Source: Ehretia macrophylla
Taxonomy: Eukaryota; Streptophyta; Magnoliopsida; Boraginales; Ehretiaceae
Assembly: GCA_037974665.1 (NCBI GenBank)
Contig: CM075765.1
Span: 16,797,501-16,861,500, forward strand
Direction: 5' to 3'
DNA: 64,000 nt
Every line of letters starts with the position of its first letter. Within the stretch, counting starts at the first letter, position 1. A program made the position numbers and the translations under genes. The notes under the pieces are model-generated. The model ran no database searches. It was not told the DNA's origin and was given only the letters and a program-made list of their open reading frames with translations. This document shows, piece by piece, positions 50,026 through 59,560 of the stretch.

Positions 50026-51225
50026 AACTTGTTGGTGTATGGGTTTGCCGGCACTTGCGTAAAGTTCGTGGCTCGTGGTTCGAGATCGAAGACTTGAAGT
50101 GGAACCGTATCTTTTTTAATGTGGTTAATTACTTAACTATTGATCTTGTTGTTTTATGTTATGTATGACTTCCTGTGATTGCATATCATATTGCACGCCC
50201 CGGTATGCTGCATCACCTCCCTCACTGAGTAACTTAGGTTGCTCATTCCTCATTTTAATATGTTACAGGGGCAGTTAGAATAACTACCTTGAGTGTCGTG
50301 TTGCGGGTTGCTTATCGCGCTGAGGTTGGATGCCTACATGTGAATTGTGTGAAGTTGTTGTTATATGATCTACTTTGAAGCTTGGCCTTGTATGTATTTG
50401 TTAGGCTTGAAGGAGTTTGTGCTGTAATTTAAAGTTTAAGCTCGTGTTATTGGTAGTTGAGATGTAATATTTGAAGTTAGGCTTTACCGCTTTGAATGCA
50501 TGCTTGTGTGGACGATGAAAACTAATTAGTTGGTTGGACACAAATTATAAGAAAGCTTGTTTGTTAGTATAGAGTGGTATGATAAGTGGATTAAAAGATA
50601 GAATTTCAATGGATTTAATTTTGTATGCTTGTGTGATATGTTGTTGGGTTCCAAGGCGCGGATGGTCTTGAGGAGCTAGTTGGCTTTATGAATCTTGTAA
50701 ACTTATGAATGGTTGATTGTGGTCGAAGACTTGTATGTGATTGTTGACAGGTTTCTAGATAGTCCTATTTATATAGGAAACTCCGTCCGTTTTTTCTAAA
50801 ATTTCGTGCCCGGGGTTTGGAATTGGGTGAGAATAGCATGATAAATAGGAGTCCCGATCTCGTGAGGGATCGGGGCGTTACAGCTCAAGTACAGCTCGAC
50901 CCAACAACATACCCAAGAGGAAGTGGAGAAAATGTGGAAAGCTGTACAACTCAAGTACTGCCCGACCCAATCCGAAACCCAAATCCAAAACAACGACAAT
51001 AACAATTATCAAGACACTAAGACAACGTCGTTTGTTGGTTCAAGGCTCCCGAGTGTTGACGACTCATTTTGTGACAAAGAAGCTTACATGGCTACCGCCA
51101 CTGAAAAACTCAAAGTGGATAGGGTCGTTTCCACCGTTGAGACGAAAAGTATTTCGGAAGTCGACGAGAAGAAAGATGGCGAAGAGACGAAGAAGACAGC
51201 GGAGGTTGTCATCTCTCCTACGGAA

Positions 51226-53256
51226 AAAAACAGCAGTTACTGGTTTGATTAATATTACTAGCAAATTGAGTGATTTGGATAGCGCTAAAAGGATGTTTGA
51301 TAAAATGTCTGTGAAGGAAGTGGAAGGAAGAAGAGAGAAAAAGAGGGGAGTTAGAGATTCAGGTTCACAATTTGAAATGGATACAGCGGGTAGTAGGGGA
51401 ATAAGGAGAGGAGAAAAAGGTGAAAGGCGAGGGAGTTTAGTGATGACGGAAGAGGATGATGTAGATCAAGAGGAAGATGAGGACGAGGATCGTTTAAAGA
51501 AAAGTATACGAGAAATGGGAAAATGTTTAGCTAAGCCAAAGAATGATGAGGATAATGGTGATCATAATGTTGAATTTGCCAGTAGAAATGTGCACCTTAT
51601 TACCTCAAAACACAGTTGGGACCAAAAACTGGAAGAATCGAGGAGGGATGGAAAAATTGTCATTGCAAATTTCAGTGCAACATGGTGTGGCCCTTGTAGA
51701 ATGATTGCACTATTCTACTGCGAACTATTGGAGAAACATCCTTCTATGAATTTTTTAACAGTCGATGTTGATGAACTAACTGATTTCAGTTCTTCCTAGG
51801 ATATTATTGTTAATTATGTTCCTTCATTTGATGATCTTGTTAATGATTGTTCTTTGCTGGTTATTCTTGTTAATGTTGACGAATTTGGTGAGAAAATGCT
51901 CTATGCTGCAGAGCCTCTGATTGAGGCACATGACTTGTTTGATAAAATGCCTAAAAAGAGTTGTGCTTCTTATACTTCTATGCTAATGGATTGTTCTGTG
52001 GGCAGCTCATTCTATTCCCCTGATTTAGGAAGAAGGCAACCCTTGGGTGAAATAAAATCTGCAGAGGATGTTACTGCTCTTATTGATAATAAGAAGATAG
52101 TTATTATTGGGGTGTTTCCAGAGTTTTCTAGAGAGAAATATGAGAATTTCACCACTCTGGCTGAGAGGAAAGCTGACCAAGCGCACTGTCCAGAAGCCTA
52201 TAATTCGCTTCTCATGGTAATGTCTAGGTGTAAAAGGTATGATTGGTTAGAACAGATTTTGGAATAAATGAGTGTTGCTGGATTTGGCCCATTTGTTAGC
52301 ACATGCATTGAACTGGTGGTGAGCTGTGTCAAAAATCATAAACTTAGGGAAGCATTCAATCTTATTCAGACCATGAGGAAATTTATATTTTGCCCAGCAT
52401 TTTTTGCTTATACAACTCTAATTGGTGCTCTGTTTGCTGTCAATGAACCTGACCTTATGCTCACACTTTTTCATCAGATGCAAGAATTAGGCTATGAAGT
52501 TAATGTGCAATTGTTTGCTACTATGATTCGAGTGTTTGCCAGGGAGGGTCGAGTAGATGTTGTTCTCTCTCTCTTGGATGAGATGAAAAGCAACTCTTTT
52601 GATGCAGATCTTGTTCTTTACAATGTTTGTATAGACTGCTTTGGTAAGGCGAGTAAGGTGGATATGGCTTGGAAATTCTTTCACGATATTAAGGCACATG
52701 GACTCACGCCTGATGATGTTATCTATACAAGCATGATAGGTGTTCTTTGCAAGGCTAGTAAACTTGATGAAGTTGTGGACCTTTTCGAGCAAATGGATTA
52801 GAAGAGGATAGTCCCATGTGCATATGCTTATAACACCATGATCATGGGCTATGGATCAGCTAGTTTATTTCCTAATGTATTGACTATGAACATAATGATT
52901 GATCGATTGTGTAAAGTTCAAAAACTTGATGCAGTTTGTTCAATATTTGAAAAGATGGATCATAAAGTTTGCACCCCAAATTCTGTTACATTTTTCTCCC
53001 TGATAGATGGTTTGGGTAGGCATGGCAAAGTAGATGATGCTTACAGATTCTATGAGAAGACGTTAGATGATGATCGAAATCTAGATGCTATTGTCTGTAC
53101 ATTCCTAATCAAGAGTTTTTTCAAGTCTGGGAGAGAGGAGGATGGTCATAAGATTTACAAAGAAATGAGGAATAAGGATGTTATTGAGCAGGAATTTGTT
53201 GATTCCTACCCGGGACTGAACCTTGAGGATAAGGTTCTTTCGAATGGGGGAGGTAA
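51226..53256 (+). pseudogene. Chimeric reading frame: PPR - thioredoxin h - PPR - PDI - PPR - pol tail
   Basis: One frame runs about 2 kb, interrupted only by TAG (51797), TAA (52265) and TAG (52799). In order: a PPR-like repeat ('SDLDSAKRMFDKMSVK', about 51250-51315); an acidic linker; a thioredoxin h (h9-like) from Met 51515 with redox motif WCGPC at 51683-51697, cut just after its first half; a second PPR piece ('AHDLFDKMPKK'); a PDI-like non-catalytic domain segment ('IKSAEDVTALIDNKKIVIIG', about 52040-52170); a long PPR array (about 52180-53190), by recall like the At3g06920 type, with an internal deletion after 'YNTMIMGYGSA'; and 'LNLEDKVLSNGGGNV', a gypsy pol C-terminus. No introns. 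The first in-frame stop falls where thioredoxins have Trp. Confidence 0.85.
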
Positions 53257-53469
53257 TGTAACGATTCCACGTGTTCAGTTGGTTGTAACGGGAATTGGCT
53301 AAGGCAATTGGCATGTGAGGTGTAGCCTATAAGAGGGGAGAGAAGGCACATAACAAAGCAAGCAAACACTATCTTATTTCTATTTTGTTCTTCTTTATTT
53401 AATTCTCTGTAATTTTCCTTTATTTATGTCTTTTAATTCATCCTTAAGATCTTAATTCGTTACACATTA

Positions 53470-53631
53470 CACCTAAAGAAATGCAAGCCAGGCGTGATAA
53501 AGGCCTATGTTACTACTGTGATGAAAAGTATATGCCGGGTCATCGATGTAAAACAAAACCACAGTTTTCTTGGTTGAGGGGGACGAGGATTTCACCGAAT
53601 CGGCGAGCGATGAGTAGTTAGCTGATGCATC
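53470..53631 (+). pseudogene. Gypsy gag zinc knuckle, continuation of outer element
   Basis: Joins the frame left at 46111: 'TPKEMQARRDKGLC' then the zinc knuckle C-X2-C-X8-H-X3-C ('CYYCDEKYMPGHRC') and an acidic tail with a TAG. A MITE then interrupts it, and a last scrap ('SGNHTPTTLRFSG') is at 53831-53870. Confidence 0.85.
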
Positions 53632-53830
53632 TAGTGGGGCGGAGCCAGGATTTTTCTCTAGTGGGGGCTAAAATCATACAATTAAATATTTATATATAAA
53701 TATTTTTTTTCAGTGAGGGCTGATTCATTTTTTAACCTAAAAATACCTTAAAAATACACACATTTTTTAATAAAATTTGAGTTGAGTGGGGGCTACAGCC
53801 CCCACAATTCAAAGGGTGGCTCCGCCACTG
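53632..53830. mobile_element. 199-bp MITE
   Basis: Ends TAGTGGGGCGGAGCCA and TGGCTCCGCCACTG are inverted copies with one extra base, a very common plant MITE end type. The interior has paired 'gtgggggctaaa' and 'tgggggctacagcccccac' tracts. The target duplication is not clear. Confidence 0.7.
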
Positions 53831-55358
53831 CTCTCCGGTAATCATACTCCAACTACGTTACGTTTCAGCGGCAACCTATATATATAGAATCTCAAGCATT
53901 TAAACTTTCTCTATCAACAAGCTAAATCAGAGGGTTATCAAATTGTACAATTTAGGAGTCGCGATTGGAGCTGGGTGGCAAGCATATGTGGTATATGTGA
54001 ATATAGTTTGCTACTATGTTTTTGGTCTTCCTTTACGGCTGATTCTAGGCTATGTAATCAACTTGGGTGCTAAGGTATTTACATGTTCTCTACATCTTGT
54101 TCATTGTCTCATAATTGCTTCAGTATGATTTAGACTTCTCCATTAGATTATTTAATGATTTTGTTTAAATAATAATCATAATACTTCGTGCTATTTTTAT
54201 TGCTCCTAGATCAACTGTTGATTTTTTTAATTAAACTCGAACTTTTATATTAGTTAAGGAAGAGAAAAAGGAAAAATGAAGAGAGATAAAAGTTAATAAA
54301 AGAAGACTGAGAAAAAATAAAATAAAATTAACAAAAGAAGAGAGAAATAAAATAAACTTATTTAATTGGCATGGTAATTAAAAGATGATAATTAATTAAT
54401 AAAAAAAGAGAAATGTCTAACTTTATTTTTCGATATATAAGTGTCTCAACGTAAATCTAAATGTTTGACCTTGATTCTTGGTACTAGCTGATTAATAGAT
54501 GTTGATGTTTTGCAGGGCATATGGGTTGGCATATTGTCAGGAACAACAATTCAAACGTGTGTGTTGGTTTGGATGATATACAAAACAAATTGGAACCAAG
54601 ATGTACACTATTTAGCCAATAAGCACATCGACAACAGAGTTATATAAAATCGCCACACAAATTAATTTTCTCGGCACTATTATTACGCTGATTTATGGGA
54701 AGGTTTTATAAGAAGTTTAATATTACAGGCTTCCGTTCCTGGAGACAGAATAAAACAATGGTTAATAAAACCTCTGTGATTGGTCTTTGACTCACCTCTT
54801 GTATTTTCATGTTATTAATAAAACCTTTGCTCACTAAATTAGAAAAAAAATATGAAATATGTTCTTTATAAATATGTAGCTAAAGTCTCCTCTACACAAC
54901 TTAATTTTGCCAATAAGCGAGGCTTACATGTAATATCGATGTCCGTAAAATTTGTCTACAGCTTCTCTCTATCATTGCGTATCAACTGCGATTTTATGGT
55001 GCTCAATTATTTGCTAAGAATGGGTTATTAAGTATTACTATTTTGATTAGCCTTAGTATGGAGGGGTTTCATGATCCTTTATTAAGTAATTATACCGATA
55101 ATTGGCGGTGATATTTGGAACTCCTTGTTTTGATAGTTAGACTTTTATTTTTTTTTTTTTCACACCCCTATGAGATTTGAAATTTAATCTTCTGACTATT
55201 AAGGGAAGTAACTTACCACTAAACTACTCGTAAATTTCTAGTTAGTTAGAGTCGAACAGTAACTTGAGGATAATGACTTGCAATAGTTAGAGATTGAGAT
55301 AAGTGGGGCTAGTTATTAGTCCTTAAGTCTCTCTAATTAATTACTTTTTTTTTTTTTT

Positions 55359-55405
55359 GGGGAGGGGGGGGGGGGGGGGGGGGGGGTGGGGGAGGGAGGG
55401 GGTGG
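55359..55405 (+). repeat. G-run
   Basis: About 47 bp of nearly pure G with single A or T interruptions, right after a T-run. It replaces about 140 bp of ordinary sequence found in copy A (about 10460-10600). Confidence 0.95.
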
Positions 55406-55538
55406 TCAATAAGAAAGAAAATTGACTTCCAATTATTTGTACTATCACGCTTGAAGGGTGCATGGACCTTGATTTAATCACACTAATTTGAGCATATTTT
55501 GCTGATTGGTATCTAATTGAAGTGGAGAGTGATGATTT

Positions 55539-56942
55539 TGTTGGGAATCTTGAATGTTATTTAAAAATTTTAATTAAATAAACGCAACGAAAAATAAATA
55601 CTTATGCATCATGTTTATAACTAATTACGTAAATTACAATACAAAATAAGCATGGGATGATTTCAAGATTACCTTTAAGATGTCAAATCCGTTGTCGAAT
55701 TAATCAATCAAAAGCTTCCCAATTGTGAAACTTTCGAAAGTATTCACACGAAATCTGAATCATTAATAAGCAAAATCCCCACTATGAGTTTTAGAGAAAA
55801 CTAATTTTGGTATGAAAGACAGGATTTGTGTTAGCTTTTTCTATCTATCATAGTTTCTTATTTATAATAAACACTGAACATGTTAGGGCTAGCTTTTGGG
55901 TCAGTCCTAAATACTAGGCTTGGACTGATTAAATGATTGGACTAATATTCGAATCTAATCAGTCTTAAGTCCAATATTTAATTTACTTTTCTCGCTGATT
56001 AATTTTCAATCTCTTTTGTGTGTGATCTCTCACGTTCATAATTAATTGGTAGCGAAATAATATTAATCTAATTAATATTTAAGTAGAACTCTTCTAATTC
56101 AATTTTTGCAAGTTGTAAGTGACACTTGACAGTATATCACGACTACCCAACTAATGATGAAGTATAAATATACGAGCTCTTTCAATAAGTAATTATCATG
56201 CAATCAATTCCTTTTGTCTAAATTATCTTGATTGAGTCAGAGTCATTGATATGGTCGTCAAACTTTATTACTCAACTCCAAATCTATTTAATCGGTAACA
56301 TATGAATAATACGTGGAACGACTTCTACAATTCTACCTTGGCCAATTATTTGCAATTACTTAATTAATAGATAGCATAAGATCCCTGATTGATAGATTTC
56401 GTATCTAAACACACTTATCTCCATGCCGCAATAGATCGTAACCACTAAGTACTTTATCTAATCCTTAATGAGGACTAGCTTCATTGTACTAGCAAATTAT
56501 GGTATCCTTAACACAAGATAATCGTGGTGTCTTAGGTTTTAAGGACTAACTGAACTATTACACTGTACAATGAATTATTGACCAATCCACGTAATTTGTT
56601 GCACTGACGGTTATATCCAGTCACTTGTTCTCAATAAGCATTTATACTTCTACTCTTATGATATGAGATTAATTGCCAAAATTAATATTTCATATTATTT
56701 AGATTGTAGACTGTAATCTAATCTATTCGGATAAACTGACGTCTAATTAATTCATCTTACGATCGAGGATTACTTTTAGAATATATTTAATATCCTTATC
56801 TTTAAAGATAGAATTTATAAATATTATTTTAAAAATTTGTATTTAAATCATTAATCACATTAAATAATATTTAATAAATTATCTAAATTAAATAAATAAT
56901 ATAATTATTATGTTTTAAAATAAATTGACTTATAATCCAACA
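55539..56942. mobile_element. Solo LTR, 1404 bp, absent from copy A
   Basis: Starts TGTTGGGAATC and ends TAATCCAACA (TGTTGG/CCAACA inverted ends), flanked by GATTT (55534-55538) and GATTC (56943-56947). Copy A has the uninterrupted site 'gatgattcgacgc' at 10726-10738, which confirms both ends. No internal domain, so recombination has removed it. The superfamily was not determined. Confidence 0.88.
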
Positions 56943-58836
56943 GATTCGAAGCAGCTTGCAATGGCCCGCCTCAAGTAAATCCATTATTTTACCAAAAAAA
57001 AAGGTAAATCCATTATTTATGTCAATGAAGACGCAGACTTATCAAGCTGGCCTGCCTCAATTAAATCTGACCCCAAAGTAACATCAACATCAATAGGATT
57101 GTCTGAGGATTGCCCCAAGTGGCAATAGCATTTACGTAGCGTTGTTCGCTTGCCCATTTCTTTAGAAGAATTCTGCAAAACGTTCAACGTCCTGTACTAA
57201 AAACCTGGGCTCTACTGGATGTGTAGATTCACGCACCAAATTAATGGCGTATGATTTACGGACGTTTTTAAACATTTTTCATTTCTTTATTGTTTTTTAT
57301 AGGTGGCAAAGTGTAACTCACATTTGAAAAAGAAAGACAGTGATCAAGATATCACATTTTGTGATTTTGAGTTGTCTAGCATGCTTAAATAATTGAGGGT
57401 CAAGACACAAGACAGTTGTGTTCTTGAGATTGGCACTAACAAATTCCGAGAGCGTGACAAATTTAATATGCTCATCGCCATGTTTCTTATATTTTTCTAA
57501 TTAGTTGAGAACCTCGATGATTTGTCATTCTTAACATTTTATGTTTTTATACCATAAATATTAAACAAATGATATTTGTTTTCCACATTATTTTGAAGAA
57601 AATGTTATTTTGATCCACATAACACTTGTAGGAAATTCTGTAAGGCAAGGCCTGACGGCCAAGCTTTTTGTTAATGCCCACAAGTTATGAGTCAAAATAA
57701 GTCTTTGTGACCAAGAGTTGGATGAAATAATTAACTTGTTGTAATTAGAGGTTGTGATTTAAAATTACGATTTCGACCTTTACTATAAAAATTAAAAAGA
57801 AAAAAAAAAGTAAGGTGAAATGCTCAAATAATGTCATGTTATAATTAAAGATTAATAAAAAATAAATAAATAAATAAATGAGTTGATCAAATCTGTTATA
57901 ATAGATCTTATCTAATAGATGAGTGAGAAAGTAGATGAGAGGATCGAAAACCTTGAAAAATATTTATCTCCTTGTGATTTTTTCTATGTGCCTCAATAAT
58001 AGGTAAATAAGCACCTTTTAGTTTCAAGATAGTGCAGTTAATTCTCAAATGCCAAAATTGTCATTTTCTTATATACTTCAACAAAAGTCATTGAGTGCTT
58101 ATATATTAGGCATTTGATACTTTAGGAGTTAAATGGACTATTATTAAAACCGTAAAGTGGTTATTGTATGGGATCGACCCCTATGTAGTAGTATATATTT
58201 TTTCGAATAATTTGAAAGGTTTCAATTGCGGATCGCTAGCTAGATAACCTTCCAAATAATCAACTGCCCACTGATATCATTATAATAGGTGCTTATATTT
58301 GTTTTTGTAATGATATAATATATAGAGTAGTTATCTATTTTAGTCTCTCAATAATATAATTAAAGAGTTGAATAAATTAATTTTATATTTTACATTTTAA
58401 AAAAAATTTACATTACACACGTGTGACGTTCATGTATCGTACGGGTATAAAACTAGTATATATATAGCCAAAGTTATACTTATACAGCTTACGATTCTTG
58501 AAAAGTGATGGTCCCTACAGTTCGTATTTATTGGAGGCATGCTCAGTTATGGCCAAGTAACGCATTTATGTGGCCATTCAATTATTGAAACTCTTGACCA
58601 AAAATAAAACGACAAAACGATAAGATGATAAATATCGATGTATTTGAGTTCACAAATTGGACTTGGAGGCATTGTGCATGCAAATCTGTGATGTATGTTG
58701 GGATGGCAAAACCTATAACCAAACTTCAATTTGGGGGTCTCCATATCCGCAACGTGAATGGCAACGTGACCTGATAATCTGACAGGACTGAAGTGGAGTT
58801 TTGTACGAACCAACGTGAATACGGACCTAATGTGAA

Positions 58837-59238
58837 TGCTCTTCCAGGCATTACAACGTTTGACGATGATGTAAGGTCCCCTCTACAGGCGCGCGCCCAC
58901 ACACATATATATTTGGCACATGTTACTATTGAATATATAATCCATATTTCAGATACGGCATGTGCATGTGGTTGATTTTGGAGCAAAAATAGGACTAATG
59001 ACATGCAAGTCCTGGTTTTTAGCCTTTTTAAGTCAGATAGGTTCTTGAGTTTATTTTTTTCTCGTTGCAGGTCCCTCTAGTTTAACTGCATTAGTACATT
59101 TTCCAAATTGGTTGGTTGTTTGTTTTATTCATTTATTTATTTTGAAAAAATAAATAAAATAACTTTCCGTATTATGTAAAATATATATTTTTGCAAAAAC
59201 TTTTTTTTTTAAAGTTCTAATTTGAAATTTCTTATTTT
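58837..59238. other. Gene-free stretch beyond the duplicated block
   Basis: Non-coding DNA with a (T)n and a 'ttattcatttatttatttt' tract. No gene or bounded repeat was recognised. Confidence 0.4.
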
Positions 59239-59560
59239 GCTGGGCGTCTCCAACTTATCAAATCTGTGTTGGTTGGGATTCAATCTTATTGGTCTGGTAT
59301 TCTAGCTTATGTTGCCAAGTGGAGCTCTCACAGAAGTTGAGCGATATTTTGCCTGTTTTCTATGGAATGGTGATGCTTCAGGTCATGCGAGAGCCAAAGT
59401 CGCTTGGATTTCGGTTGCAAAACTTTTGAGGAAAGGGTCTAGGTGTTCGAAGACTTGAGGATTTAAATCTCTCTCTCTCTCTCATGTTGAAACAGTTATG
59501 GTCTCTCCTCCATGATTCAAATTTAGTCTGGACTCGGTAGGTGAATTCAAATCTGTTAAA
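59239..59560 (+). pseudogene. LINE reverse-transcriptase fragment
   Basis: Across shifted frames it reads 'VLVGIQSYWSGIL', 'FACFLWNGDASGHARAKVAW', the conserved segment of plant L1 ORF2 between RT and zf-RVT. At least one frameshift and several stops; a (TC)n tract sits inside. No poly-A end or target duplication was seen. Confidence 0.65.

Larger units (their letters stand above)
46613..50882 (+). mobile_element. Non-autonomous LTR element with large LTRs and tiny interior
   Basis: LTRs at 46613-48443 (1831 bp) and 49033-50882 (1850 bp) are closely similar. The right copy has a tandem duplication of 'aggattctagagcaccta' near 49554-49590. Flanks are ACTCA (46608-46612) and GCTCA (50883-50887). 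The primer site TGGTATCAGAGC (initiator Met tRNA type) is at 48448, and purine tract 'aggaggggagag' is at 49021-49032. The 589-bp interior is non-coding and rich in 'atgtg' repeats. It is related to the solo LTR at 16989-19456. Confidence 0.93.
46345..51225 (+). pseudogene. gag-like N-terminal region of the gene-carrying element, split
   Basis: The ATG at 46345 opens 'MTEGTSLVANGDF' and a Tyr/Gln/Pro-rich repeat region ('YYPYQQ'-like units) with two TAA codons. The frame reaches 'EVEIRWKALQL' at 46612. After the nested LTR element it resumes at 50888 with 'EEVEKMWKAVQLKYCPTQ', an internal duplication of the same peptide. It then runs into a Lys/Glu-rich stretch up to the A-run at 51224-51230, where the frame shifts. 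Confidence 0.7.
46112..53464 (+). mobile_element. LTR retrotransposon carrying host gene fragments
   Basis: Two 208-bp LTRs (46112-46319, 53257-53464; TGTAACG...CGTTACA, 7 differences by eye) are flanked by a perfect CATTA duplication (46107-46111, 53465-53469). A primer-site-like TGGTGCTCTCGTTGAGAG starts at 46321, and a purine tract 'atgggggagg' precedes the right LTR. The interior has a gag-like start, fragments of thioredoxin, PDI and PPR genes, and a short pol C-terminal piece just before the purine tract. RT and integrase are missing, so it was moved in trans. Without the nested element it is about 3.1 kb. Removal restores the outer gag frame exactly. Confidence 0.92.
37292..53870 (+). 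mobile_element. Truncated Ty3/gypsy element with nested insertions
   Basis: The 5' LTR at 37292-37638 (347 bp, TGTTATAG...TCATAACA) is followed by a primer-site-like TGGTGCTTTCGTTGAG at 37641. A gag then continues in three pieces: 37673-38647, 45861-46111 and 53470-53631, plus a last scrap at 53831-53870. Protease, RT and integrase and the 3' LTR are missing. The right edge joins MATE intron DNA, with about 60 bp of the intron lost. The zinc-knuckle form is that of chromovirus-like gypsy elements. Confidence 0.85.
36402..54770 (+). pseudogene. MATE transporter copy B, lacking exons 1-2, split by transposons
   Basis: Matches copy A exons 3-8: 36402-36488, 36762-36818, 36941-37160 (exon 5 without its first 19 nt), 53956-54074, 54516-54602 and about 54729-54770. 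The N-terminal 290 or so residues are missing. The exon-5 acceptor has been replaced by an (AT)n(AG)n tract. A 16.6-kb nest separates exons 5 and 6. The exon-7 donor context changed G to T, and the stop TGA became TTA. It cannot encode a transporter. Exon sequences are still close to copy A, so the duplication is not ancient. Confidence 0.92.
35867..58836. repeat. Paralogous block, copy B, with large insertions
   Basis: Matches 7562-15470 in the same order and orientation, but is interrupted by a 16.6-kb transposon nest (37292-53870), a solo LTR (55539-56942) and a G-rich tract. Its left edge falls in MATE intron 2, so exons 1-2 were never included or were lost. Confidence 0.9.

Noticed and set aside
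50817..51002. Overlapping frames at the right edge of the nested LTR element
   Set aside because: They cross the LTR/gag junction at 50882; the gag frame starting at 50888 is the supported one.
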